This document shows, piece after piece, positions 43,332 through 51,684 of a DNA stretch of 64,000 bases. Position numbers and translations under genes: made by a program. The stretch comes from CAYWEM01 sp964457225 (lineage in GTDB: Bacteria > Acidobacteriota > Aminicenantia > UBA2199). The stretch is taken from contig CAYWEM010000003.1 of NCBI GenBank assembly GCA_964457225.1, forward strand, positions 186,001-250,000, in the 5' to 3' direction. How positions within the stretch are numbered: the first letter of the stretch is position 1; the number at the start of each line of letters is the position of its first letter. The notes below the pieces were generated by a model that made no database searches, was not told the DNA's origin, and worked only from the letters and a program-made list of their open reading frames with translations.

Positions 43332-44239
43332 TTGTCTTCTCCGGAATTGACTTTCTGCAGGAAAATATTGGCCAGCGAAGGATCCGCCACGGAAAAGGAC
43401 AGCAAGGACACCTTGCCGAGTATATCTGACAGCAGTTTCTCCTTGTCCGCCGTGGAAAAAAGCTCGATTTCCAGTTCGCGTCCCTGGCTGCGGACTTCTT
43501 TCACGTAGGGAAGACCGGCCACAAAAGAAGAGTCACCCTCGCAGATGACCCTGAGCAGTTTTTTTCCGTGCTCAGCCTTGATCTGCCGCAGGCTGCCGTC
43601 CAGGACCTTGGCTCCCTTGTTGATCATGACCACCGTATCAACCGTTTTTTCAGCGTATTCCATCAAGTGAGTGGAATATATAATGGGTATACCCTGTCTC
43701 TTTTTTTCCAACATGATGTCCTTGACCAGCTCGATGTTCAGGGGATCAAGCCCGGAAAACGGCTCATCCAGAATCAGCAGGTCGGGTTCGTGGAGAATGG
43801 TGGCGATGAATTGCAGTTTCTGGGCCATGCCCTTGGAGAGTTCTTCGACTTTTTTATCACGGTAATCGGCCAGGCCGAATTGCTCAAGCAAAACCTGGCC
43901 GCTTTTCCTGACTTCAGCGGCCTTCAGGCCCTTTAACTCCCCAAGGAAAACCAGGGTGTCCATGATCTTCATCTTGCGGTACAGTCCCCTTTCTTCAGGC
44001 AGGTATCCCACCCTGTTCTTCATCTCTTCGCTGAACTTCCGGCCGAGTATTTTTATACTCCCGGCATCAGGGGCGATTATGTTCATGATCATGCGGATAG
44101 TGGTCGTCTTGCCGGCACCGTTCGGACCCAGCATGCCCATGATTTCACCCTGGCGCAATATGAAGGAAATATCGTCCACAGCCCGCTTTCCGTCAAATTC
44201 CTTGACCAGGCCGTTTACTTCCAGAACATTTTCACTCAT
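43328..44239 (-). CDS. ABC transporter ATPase (NatA-like)
   Basis: 303 aa from MSENVLEVNG, set by AAGGAGACAAA. Walker A GPNGAGKTTT, signature LSKGMAQK, Walker B LLILDEPFSGLD and STHLMEYAEKTVD are intact. The GYLPEERGLYRKMKIMDTL segment is typical of NatA/drug-exporter ATPases. It pairs with the overlapping ABC-2 permease. Confidence 0.93.
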   Translation of the reverse strand: MSENVLEVNGLVKEFDGKRAVDDISFILRQGEIMGMLGPNGAGKTTTIRMIMNIIAPDAGSIKILGRKFSEEMKNRVGYLPEERGLYRKMKIMDTLVFLGELKGLKAAEVRKSGQVLLEQFGLADYRDKKVEELSKGMAQKLQFIATILHEPDLLILDEPFSGLDPLNIELVKDIMLEKKRQGIPIIYSTHLMEYAEKTVDTVVMINKGAKVLDGSLRQIKAEHGKKLLRVICEGDSSFVAGLPYVKEVRSQGRELEIELFSTADKEKLLSDILGKVSLLSFSVADPSLANIFLQKVNSGEDK

Positions 44240-44321
44240 TTTGTCTCCTTGGTTGCCTCTGGAATGATTCAGATCCGTTATACGCAACGGCAAGCTGTTT
44301 GGTTTTGCTGAAAAAACCGGT

Positions 44322-45224
44322 TCAGCCGAATACCACCCGGTTACGTCCCTGTTCCTTGCCCTGGTACATCAGACGGTCAGCCCGGGCCAGCAGGCTGTTC
44401 AGATTGTCATCCTCCCGGATCATGGTGGCTCCGATTGACACGGTAACCGATACTTTTTCATTTTCGGAAACGATGAAACTTCCGGCCACCAGGATTCGAA
44501 TCCGCTCCGCGGTTTTCCGCAGCACTTCCTGTTCGATGCCGGCCATGATCACCAGGAATTCTTCTCCCCCCCAGCGGGCCACCACGTCGAATCGCCTGAG
44601 CGTGGCGGCCGCGGTCTTGCCGACCATTACCAGCACCTGGTCACCGAACTGGTGGCCGTAGAGGTCGTTTATCCTTTTAAAATGATCGACATCGAAAAAA
44701 AGCAGGCCGCAGGTGGAAGCGAATTTTCTGTTTTCATAGAGCCTGGTCTGCAGGATTATTTCAGCGTAGCGGCGGTTGCCCAGCTCGGTGAGGCTGTCAA
44801 GCAGGGCTTCCTTCTTGAATCTTTCCAGGTCTTCTATTATCTGCCGGTAACTGGAATTGTCGGAAAATATTTCGACACAGCCGGTTATATCTCCCTGGCG
44901 GTTGCGGACCGGGGCGACCCTCAACTGCACCGGCACCCGGTGTCCCAGCTTGTGATGCAGGTAAACATCGGCTTCACGCGGTCGGCCGTCCTGCAGGGTT
45001 TCATGCAGGGGGCAACCTTGTCGGCAAAGCTCGCCCCCCTGCTCGTCGACATGACGCAGAATGTTGTCACTGCACCTCTTGCCCAGCACTTCCTCGGCTG
45101 AATAACCGCTGATTCTGGCCGCGGCCCGGTTCCAGAAAGTGATTTTCAGGTCACGGTCAACGTAGTACACTCCGTCAAAAAGGCTGTCAAGCAAGTCCAG
45201 GCAGGAAAGCTGATCCAAGGTCAC
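44322..45224 (-). CDS. PAS-GGDEF diguanylate cyclase
   Basis: 300 aa. The start is placed at a GTG (MTLDQLSCLD), because the upstream in-frame ATG at 45263 overlaps the -10 box of the promoter. A PAS domain (about 10-125: DGVYYVDRDLKITFWNRAAARISGYSAEE) has a Cys-containing loop CRQGCPLHE. The GGDEF domain (about 145-300) has the active site RWGGEEF, FFDVDHFKRINDLYGH and an intact SIGAT strand. An inhibitory RxxD motif is not obvious. It should make c-di-GMP in response to a PAS-sensed signal. The degenerate GspE-like MshEN protein (36 kb) could be a target. Confidence 0.93.
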   Translation of the reverse strand: MTLDQLSCLDLLDSLFDGVYYVDRDLKITFWNRAAARISGYSAEEVLGKRCSDNILRHVDEQGGELCRQGCPLHETLQDGRPREADVYLHHKLGHRVPVQLRVAPVRNRQGDITGCVEIFSDNSSYRQIIEDLERFKKEALLDSLTELGNRRYAEIILQTRLYENRKFASTCGLLFFDVDHFKRINDLYGHQFGDQVLVMVGKTAAATLRRFDVVARWGGEEFLVIMAGIEQEVLRKTAERIRILVAGSFIVSENEKVSVTVSIGATMIREDDNLNSLLARADRLMYQGKEQGRNRVVFG

Positions 45225-45261
45225 CGCCTCTTCCAGCCGTCTGCGCGGCAGGAATAATCGC

Positions 45262-45291
45262 ATTCTAACACGAGCCGGGGAACCGGTTCAA
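45262..45291 (-). promoter_or_regulatory. Promoter of the PAS-GGDEF gene
   Basis: On the minus strand: TTGAAC (45286-45291), 18 nt, TAGAAT (45262-45267). Transcription from about 45255 would exclude the longer reading frame start and fits the GTG at 45224. Confidence 0.65.
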
Positions 45292-45303
45292 ACCATGCCG
45301 CCT

Positions 45304-46503
45304 TCATCCGACCAGCAATGCGACCTTGAGTCCGCCGTTGCTGAAAGGTATTTTCGCTTTAAACGGCAGGTCAAGCGCGGCTTCAGCCCTTTCTCCAGGA
45401 ACGATAACCGCGTAACCGCATTCAGGATAATCGCGGCGTATCTTGCGGCCGATGCGCTGAAACAGCTGTTTCTGGTCCGCCGCGATCAAACGGCGGCCAT
45501 ATGGGGGATTAAGCACCAGTAATGAGCGGCCTGACGAAAGGTCAGGCGGCCGGGAATCGAAAAAATCACGGCAACTGAAATCGATCCAGCCGCTCAGGCC
45601 GCTTTTTTCCGCATTACTCTCAGCCGCAGCCAGTTCTTTGCGATTGCAGTCCGAGGCAAAAACCCGGAGGCACGGTTCGGACCGGCTTTCCGCAGACGCT
45701 TTTTTTTTCATATACGCCCAGGCAGCCGGGCTGAAAGCCGGCCAGGATTCAAAGGCAAACGAACGATTCAGCCCCGGGGGGATGCCGGCCGCCACCTGGG
45801 CGGCGGCCAGGGAAAAGGTTCCGGAACCGCACATCGGGTCCAGCAGGTAATCGAAATCCGGCCAGCCCGCGGCCAGGAGCACGGCAGCGGCCAGGGTGTC
45901 ACGCAGCGGCGCCCGGCCGGTATGCTTGGCGAAGCCGCGGCGGTAAAGAATTTCACCGCTGGCATCCAGGCTGATCTGCAGCCTGTCCGCCTCGAGGCGC
46001 AGGAATACCTTCTGCTGCGGAGGCGGATCACTGTTTTCGGCGACGAATTCAACCCTCAGGCCGTACTGCTGTAAGCGACCTTCAACCGCGATCCGGGCCT
46101 CCTCGGCAATTCGCGCGGTGTGATAAAGCCGCGATGAACCTGAAGTCACGTGAAAACCCAGGCTTTCTCCCCCGGCCAGGTACAGATCCCAGGGCAGCCC
46201 CCGGCAGACCCGGCGCAACTGGCTGAAATGAAAGGCTTTACCGGAATGCAGGCGCATCAGCACCCTGTTTATGGTCCGGCAAAGAAGATGCACCCGGTAC
46301 ATATCTTCAAGCCGGCCGCGAAACTCAATGCCGCCCTTTTCGGCACTCTCCGGAACGATACCGGTCGCAGCCTCCAGTTCAGTCTCGGCATATTGAGTAA
46401 ACCCGGGAGCGGTTACGGCGAAAAAATCATGCTCCCGCCCTCTGATCCTGGTGCGGACGCGGCGTTCCCTGGTTCGGTCCACGGTCTGATCTGCTCCCGC
46501 CAT
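45304..46503 (-). CDS. THUMP-domain RNA guanine-N2 methyltransferase (RlmL-like)
   Basis: 399 aa. A THUMP-like N-terminal half (about 25-170: VTAPGFTQYAETELEAATG to RLYHTARIAEEARIAVEGRL) is followed by RRGFAKHTGRAPLRDTLAAAVL and the AdoMet site LDPMCGSGTFSLAAAQVA. The catalytic motif is NPPYGRRL. This layout matches the RlmL N-terminal module/YpsC family that modifies 23S rRNA. The start overlaps the priA-like stop (TGATGG). It is the last gene of the long operon that begins near 55.8 kb. Confidence 0.88.
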   Translation of the reverse strand: MAGADQTVDRTRERRVRTRIRGREHDFFAVTAPGFTQYAETELEAATGIVPESAEKGGIEFRGRLEDMYRVHLLCRTINRVLMRLHSGKAFHFSQLRRVCRGLPWDLYLAGGESLGFHVTSGSSRLYHTARIAEEARIAVEGRLQQYGLRVEFVAENSDPPPQQKVFLRLEADRLQISLDASGEILYRRGFAKHTGRAPLRDTLAAAVLLAAGWPDFDYLLDPMCGSGTFSLAAAQVAAGIPPGLNRSFAFESWPAFSPAAWAYMKKKASAESRSEPCLRVFASDCNRKELAAAESNAEKSGLSGWIDFSCRDFFDSRPPDLSSGRSLLVLNPPYGRRLIAADQKQLFQRIGRKIRRDYPECGYAVIVPGERAEAALDLPFKAKIPFSNGGLKVALLVG

Positions 46504-48371
46504 CACCAGGCCAGTGTTTTCACCTGGATGTTCTTTTCAAGATCCAGGCCGGCTTGTTCCAGTTCTTCACCCGAGGCGTGTACCTGGATAACCCCGTAAA
46601 GACGACCGCGGCAGGGTTTTCTGTCAAGCAGGGCGACCCGGCGGATATCCAGGCGCCCGCGCCTTGAATTCATAAAAGCCCGCAGCCGGGCGGCCAGGGA
46701 TCTCAAATCCGAACCAGAGACGCGGATTTCGTAAACGTTTGAAAACGGCGGCAAGGCGAACCAGCGCCGATATGTCAACTCTCTTTCCAAGAACAATTCT
46801 TCCTGGTCCAGCAAGCGCAGGGCATAATGAAAATGAAAGTAAGAATAAACGGTCAGGCTCCCCCCGGCAGGCAACATAGAGCGCATACCGGCCACCTGGC
46901 TGAATATGCTTTCGCCGGCCCGAAAAGTGTCCAGGCGGAAGAGGGATTCCGGCCTCAGGTATATTATTTCACTGAATATCGAACGCATGAAAGGGTTGAC
47001 CACCGCGGCCGTGGCCAGGGTCAGGGGGGCGGCCAGGGCGGCCGCTGCGATCCGCCGGGGATCCGCCAGTTCCAGCGCGCTGACCACCAGCAGCCCGGCA
47101 GCCTGGATTTCCCGGCTTACCGCTTTGCGCAGGCTTTCAAGGCTCATGGCGACCTGGAAACTGGCCGGTTTCCGGCACCAGGAACAACTTGGGCTCTCCT
47201 TGAAACTGCGGCCGCATGAGGAACAGTGACTGTCCGCGGAACGATTCTCCAAAATACGGCCCGAGCAAACGGGGCAATTGACCTCACGCCGGCAATCCAG
47301 GCAAAAACAGAAACTGTCTTCCCGCTTGCGATCAAGCACCACCAGGGTCCTGCGACCCGCCAGCAGGTTGTTCTTGAGTTTCTCCATCAGGGACACGGGG
47401 ATTCTTTTTTCAGCTCTTTCCAAGGGAATCAAACTGAGTGGAAGAGGTCCGGCCGGTCGCCGGTCTTCGACCGTCTCCGCCGGGGCGGCCGCTGAGCGCA
47501 GTGTGCGGCAAGCGCCGGCCTCGTCAAAAGGCAGATCGTATGCACGGGCCCTCAGTAAAGCAAGCTTCTGGACATTGACCCCGGCCGGAAAAGAACCGTG
47601 ATAGCGGGGGGAACCGGCCTGAGCCACAGTGATCCGGCCCAACCGGGCGAAAGGAAGAAAAAGGGCGGAAAGATTGCCGATGATCACCCCGGGCAGACCT
47701 GAACGGGCTTCCAGCCAGATCTCCCGTTTAATTGCGGCCGCTGTCCGGGAGTTGTAGATCCGGCTGCCTGGAATCACTTCATTCCAGTAGGCGGCGCACA
47801 AGACATCCGGCACAAGCAGCAGCATACTGCGCCCCGCGGCCAGGCAGGAATCGGCAAGTTCGCGCAGATCCTGGTCCAGGTCGTAGGCGATCAGGCTGCC
47901 GGTCCGAAAGCCGCTGCCAGGCTCAACCTCGATTTGCCCGGATGCAGGAATCCTTTCATTGGTCAGGCGAAACGGTCCTTTCTCAGCCCGGGCCATGAGT
48001 TCGGCGACGGGAATCGCGGCCAAACGCTGTTCCCTGCCCTCGAACAGGCAGGAATACCTTCTCCAGAAGCGCATTTCCGGGAGCAGTGAATGGTCCAGCA
48101 GAATTCCGCTGGAAGCTGCCATTTCCCGGGCGGCGCAACGGGCGAAGGATACCATCCTTTGGTCGGCGTGACTGCCGTCGGCGAAATAGGCGGTAACCTT
48201 TTTCATCCTGCCGCTGAAACCGCCTCCTTCATCCAGTATCCATCCGGAAACCAGGCGCCGGCCCAGGGGCACCAATACCCGGGAACCAGGCAGGGAGAAA
48301 CCCGTCTCGCCCTCGAACAGATAAGAAAGCGGGGCGCTGAGCGCCTGGGAAAGTGCAACCTGGACGATCAC
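46503..48371 (-). CDS. priA: PriA-like primosomal protein lacking helicase motifs
   Basis: 622 aa from a GTG in a GTGA overlap with the upstream gene. The 3'BD-like N-terminal domain (VIVQVALSQALSAPLSYLFEG, GSRVLVPLGRRLVSGWILD) is clear. The eight zinc-binding cysteines are intact (CLDC, CPVC, CSSC, CSWC, about residues 357-399), and the C-terminal YRRWFALPPFSNVYEIRV segment is PriA-typical. The helicase core is degraded: no Walker A, and the DEEH box is replaced by AQAG. It should keep DNA-structure binding and primosome assembly but not ATP-driven unwinding. ATPase-free PriA relatives are known in Actinobacteria. Confidence 0.8.
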   Translation of the reverse strand: MIVQVALSQALSAPLSYLFEGETGFSLPGSRVLVPLGRRLVSGWILDEGGGFSGRMKKVTAYFADGSHADQRMVSFARCAAREMAASSGILLDHSLLPEMRFWRRYSCLFEGREQRLAAIPVAELMARAEKGPFRLTNERIPASGQIEVEPGSGFRTGSLIAYDLDQDLRELADSCLAAGRSMLLLVPDVLCAAYWNEVIPGSRIYNSRTAAAIKREIWLEARSGLPGVIIGNLSALFLPFARLGRITVAQAGSPRYHGSFPAGVNVQKLALLRARAYDLPFDEAGACRTLRSAAAPAETVEDRRPAGPLPLSLIPLERAEKRIPVSLMEKLKNNLLAGRRTLVVLDRKREDSFCFCLDCRREVNCPVCSGRILENRSADSHCSSCGRSFKESPSCSWCRKPASFQVAMSLESLRKAVSREIQAAGLLVVSALELADPRRIAAAALAAPLTLATAAVVNPFMRSIFSEIIYLRPESLFRLDTFRAGESIFSQVAGMRSMLPAGGSLTVYSYFHFHYALRLLDQEELFLERELTYRRWFALPPFSNVYEIRVSGSDLRSLAARLRAFMNSRRGRLDIRRVALLDRKPCRGRLYGVIQVHASGEELEQAGLDLEKNIQVKTLAW

Positions 48372-49021
48372 TCGGCTTCGGTCCTGAGTAACTCCAGGAC
48401 TACCTGCATGTCGTTCCAGACCTGCCACTTGGTCTTTTTCACCTCTTCCGGATCTTTTTTATGCAGGATGTAGGAGGGATGGAAAGTCGGCACCACCGGG
48501 ATTTCCCGGTATAGAAAAACCCGGCCCCGAGCCTTGGATATCGGCTGGTCAATGCCCAGCAGGTGAACCAGGGCCGTTTTTCCCAGGCAGACAATCACCC
48601 TGGGCCGCAGTATTTCTATCTGCCTGGCCAGGTAAGGCAGGCAGGCCGCGACTTCGTCCGGGGCCGGCTCACGGTTGTTAGGCGGCCGGCATTTGACGAT
48701 ATTACCGATAAAAACGCTTTCCCGCGAATACCCCAGGCGTTCGATCAGCCTGTCCAGCAATTGACCGGCATTGCCGATGAAGGGACGGCCGAAACGATCC
48801 TCGGTCTCCCCGGGTCCTTCACCGATGAACATTATCCCGGGAGCGGCCGCGCCTTCCCCGGGAACGGTGTTTAAACGCCCCTCGTGCAGCCGGCAAAGCC
48901 GGCATTCGTTTATTTCCTGCTCCAGGCGGCGCAATTCATTGCCGGGCTCCTCGTTTTTCACCACCAGGAAAGAAGCTCCGATCGATTGGAAAAACTCGAG
49001 GCCGGACCTGATATCAAGCAT
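48368..49021 (-). CDS. Uracil-DNA glycosylase, family 4
   Basis: 217 aa. Cluster cysteines (CRLCRLHEGR) begin the catalytic domain. GEGPGETEDRFGRPFIGNAGQLLDRL, NIVKCRPPNNREPAPDEVAACLPYL and FHPSYIL are all family-4 marks. It removes uracil from DNA using a [4Fe-4S]-stabilised fold. It overlaps the priA-like gene by 4 nt and coaB by 8 nt. Confidence 0.95.
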   Translation of the reverse strand: MLDIRSGLEFFQSIGASFLVVKNEEPGNELRRLEQEINECRLCRLHEGRLNTVPGEGAAAPGIMFIGEGPGETEDRFGRPFIGNAGQLLDRLIERLGYSRESVFIGNIVKCRPPNNREPAPDEVAACLPYLARQIEILRPRVIVCLGKTALVHLLGIDQPISKARGRVFLYREIPVVPTFHPSYILHKKDPEEVKKTKWQVWNDMQVVLELLRTEAE

Positions 49022-49661
49022 TCCCGGCCCTGATATTCAGTATTTCATTCCAGATATGAACCGCGATGCTGGCCTTCTTCATTTTTTCAAGTTTTTTTAT
49101 GGCCCGCGGAGTCAGCAGGTATACCTGGTTGTCATCACTGTCAAAAGCCGGGTTTTTAGCGGATATTTCGTTCAGGACCAGCAGGTCGACTTTTTTTTCA
49201 CGCAGTTTCTTCTGCCCGTTTTCAAATATGTTCTCGGTCTCGGCGGCATAGCCGACCAAAACCTGGTTCTTCTTTTTCTTTTGTCCCAATTCCTGCAGAA
49301 TATCAGGATTGCGCACCAGTTCAAGCACGAATGAATCGGCGTTTTTCTTTATCTTTTCCGAGTAATAGCGGACGCTTTTAAAATCACACACCGCCGCGGC
49401 CATGATGATAACATCGGCATCCTGCCAATGGGCCCAGACCGCCTGCTTCATTTCCAGGGCGGTTTCGACCTTGATCAGCTCAACTCCGTCAGGATAGGCC
49501 CTGACCGGACCACTGACAAAAACTATTTCCTCGATATTCCTTTGCCTGGCTTCATAGGCCAGGTAATAACCGGTCTTTCCCGAACTGCGGTTGGAGATGT
49601 AGCGAACCGGGTCGATCGGTTCCAGCGTGGGACCGGAGGTGATCAGGACTTTTTTAATCAT
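49014..49661 (-). CDS. coaB: Phosphopantothenoylcysteine synthetase CoaB (separate)
   Basis: 215 aa. VLITSGPTLEPIDPVRYISNRSSGKTGYYLA is the CoaB N-terminus; ADVIIMAAAVCDFK and VLVGYAAETEN follow, as does the LLVLNEISAKNPAFDSDDNQVYLL region. In most bacteria this is fused to CoaC; here the two are separate genes with an 8-nt overlap. It joins cysteine to phosphopantothenate in CoA synthesis. Confidence 0.93.
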   Translation of the reverse strand: MIKKVLITSGPTLEPIDPVRYISNRSSGKTGYYLAYEARQRNIEEIVFVSGPVRAYPDGVELIKVETALEMKQAVWAHWQDADVIIMAAAVCDFKSVRYYSEKIKKNADSFVLELVRNPDILQELGQKKKKNQVLVGYAAETENIFENGQKKLREKKVDLLVLNEISAKNPAFDSDDNQVYLLTPRAIKKLEKMKKASIAVHIWNEILNIRAGNA

Positions 49662-50184
49662 TGAATTGCTCCAGGCAGAATTTGTAAATCACGTCGAGGT
49701 CGGCCAGCCGCCCCTGGCCCTGGTCCAGGCAGGCCAGGGAACCATATCCGGGCTCGACCAGTCCAACCCCCCTGCGGGCAAGTATTTCCAGGTTGTCTTT
49801 CACCGATCTGTCCGACCACATGCCAGAATTCATGGCCGGAGCCAGCACTTTTTTCCCGGAGAATGCCAGGAAGGCGGTGGAAAGAAGATCATCAGCCAGG
49901 CCGGCCGCAAACTTGGCCAGAGAATTGGCGCTGGCCGGAGCCACCAGGAACAGGTCATGCTCCCTGGCCAGGTGAATGTGCAGCAGGGGGTCCTGGTTTT
50001 CAGCGAACATTTCCCGAAAGACCCGGCCCGGGGCGAAAGTGGCGAAAGTCAGGGGAGCAATGAAACGACAGGCCGAATCGGTCAGGATCACGCTCATTTC
50101 ATGCCCGTTCTTCTGAAACAGGCGCAGTAAATCGACCGCCTTGTAAGCGGCAATGGATCCGGTGACGCCAAGTATTGCTTTCAC
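49654..50184 (-). CDS. coaC: Phosphopantothenoylcysteine decarboxylase CoaC (separate)
   Basis: 176 aa flavoprotein. ILGVTGSIAAYKAVDLLRLF binds FMN; HIHLAREHDLFLVAPASANSLAKFA and the catalytic APAMNSGMW motif are intact. It decarboxylates phosphopantothenoylcysteine to phosphopantetheine. It overlaps gmk by 4 nt and coaB by 8 nt. Confidence 0.94.
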   Translation of the reverse strand: MKAILGVTGSIAAYKAVDLLRLFQKNGHEMSVILTDSACRFIAPLTFATFAPGRVFREMFAENQDPLLHIHLAREHDLFLVAPASANSLAKFAAGLADDLLSTAFLAFSGKKVLAPAMNSGMWSDRSVKDNLEILARRGVGLVEPGYGSLACLDQGQGRLADLDVIYKFCLEQFND

Positions 50185-50858
50185 TGGTTTGACTCCAGGA
50201 TTTGTTTTATCAGGTTTTCCCGAAAAGGGCGGGCCTGCCGTGCCGCCCTGTAAACGGCGGCCATTTCAGCCGCGGCCTGATCCAGGTCATCGTTGACCAC
50301 GATGAAATCGTACATTTCATAACGTCTCAGCTCGACCAGGGCCGTTTCCAGGCGGCGCTCCATGGCGCTGTTAAGCCCCCCCTCTCTCTGCTGCAGCCTG
50401 CTGCGCAATTCAGCCAGGGAAGGCGGTACGACAAAGACCATGAAGGCCCCGGGTATTTCTCTTTTCAAGGCGGCGGCACCCTGAACGTCAACATCCAGGA
50501 GCAGGGGCCCTTGGTTGCTTTTCTCGAGTATTTCCCGCCGGGAGGTGCCGTAAAACTCTTCGTGTACCTCGGCCCACTCGGCGAACATACCTGCATCACG
50601 CAGGCGCAGAAACTCATCCCTGCTGATGAAATAGTATTCCCTGCCGTCCTGTTCGCCCGGCCTGCGACTTCGGGTGGTGTGAGAAACCGAGAAGACCGTT
50701 TCCGGGAAAGTACGGCGCAGCCTGGCAATAAGAGTGGTCTTGCCTGAGCCCGAGGGACCCGACACTACCAGGATCGGGTTCAATCCTCCCGGAAAAGGCT
50801 TGGGATCAGGCGATGTTCTGGATCTGCTGTCGGATTTTTTCAATGGTACACTTGGCAT
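50181..50858 (-). CDS. gmk: Guanylate kinase
   Basis: 225 aa. VVSGPSGSGKTTLIARL (P loop), SHTTRSRRPGEQDGREYYFIS and the LLDVDVQGAAALK segment are typical. It phosphorylates GMP. The start is placed at the ATG of MPSVPL; the reading frame overlaps yicC by about 50 nt, longer than other overlaps here. The family's usual start would be near the LNPILVV strand, so an internal start is possible. Confidence 0.95.
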   Translation of the reverse strand: MPSVPLKKSDSRSRTSPDPKPFPGGLNPILVVSGPSGSGKTTLIARLRRTFPETVFSVSHTTRSRRPGEQDGREYYFISRDEFLRLRDAGMFAEWAEVHEEFYGTSRREILEKSNQGPLLLDVDVQGAAALKREIPGAFMVFVVPPSLAELRSRLQQREGGLNSAMERRLETALVELRRYEMYDFIVVNDDLDQAAAEMAAVYRAARQARPFRENLIKQILESNQ

Positions 50859-51684
50859 CAAACACCATCCCGCCGATCTCCCGGCTGTCGGTCTTGGCCC
50901 CTATGGTCTGTGTTTCCCGCTGCATCTCCTGGAGCAGGAAATCGCTCTCCCGGCCCTTGCTTGCCTTGTTCGACGAAAAAATCTCCTGCAGGCGACGGCA
51001 ATGAACTCTCAGCCTGGCCGTCTCCTCGGCAATACAGGTCTTTTCAGCCAGCACCGCTGCTTCAAGCGCTATTCGATTCTCTTCAACGGGAAGCTCCTGC
51101 AGCAGGGAGCGCAGGCGCTCGCGGTAAGCCTGCAGGCTGAGCGGCAGGCGTGATTCTTCTTCGAGTTCCAGTTCATCGAGGATTTTCTCCAGGTCCCGGG
51201 CGTATTGCTGCAGAATCAGCTGCAGGGCGGTTCCTTCCCGGCGGCAGGCGTCCCTGAATTCGGAGAAAACTTTTTGAAAACCAGCCGAGAAAGCTTCTTC
51301 ATCGGCCGGGGAGAATTCTTCGGCTTCAGCTCCGCTGATGGTCATAAACATGGGCAGGCGCAACAGGGTATCCAGGTTGAGTTGCAGGCTGAATCGCCGG
51401 CGCAGCGGCTCGGTTTTTTCCAGCAGCTCGGTCAGCATTTTTTCATTGATTTTCAAACCGGTCGTTTCAGTTTCCCGGGGCCGTAAATCCACGCTCACTT
51501 CGACTTTGCCCCGGCTGACTTCACGGCGCACGCTTTCCCTGATGATCCTGTCCATCACCGGAAGCAGTGCTTGACCACGCACCTGCAATTCAAAAAATCG
51601 ATGATTCCAGGAACGGATCGAAACCCTGGCATCCAGCCTGGTCAGGTGAAAAGCACCCTGAACAAAACCGGTCATGGAAATCAT
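50806..51684 (-). CDS. yicC: YicC-family endoribonuclease
   Basis: 292 aa. MISMTGFVQG at the N-terminus and FLLQEMQRETQTIGAKT near the C-terminus are the defining YicC blocks. YicC family proteins are RNases linked to small-RNA turnover and stress. The gene sits next to gmk as in many bacteria; an rpoZ-like gene, often the neighbour, is not present. Confidence 0.95.
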   Translation of the reverse strand: MISMTGFVQGAFHLTRLDARVSIRSWNHRFFELQVRGQALLPVMDRIIRESVRREVSRGKVEVSVDLRPRETETTGLKINEKMLTELLEKTEPLRRRFSLQLNLDTLLRLPMFMTISGAEAEEFSPADEEAFSAGFQKVFSEFRDACRREGTALQLILQQYARDLEKILDELELEEESRLPLSLQAYRERLRSLLQELPVEENRIALEAAVLAEKTCIAEETARLRVHCRRLQEIFSSNKASKGRESDFLLQEMQRETQTIGAKTDSREIGGMVFDAKCTIEKIRQQIQNIA

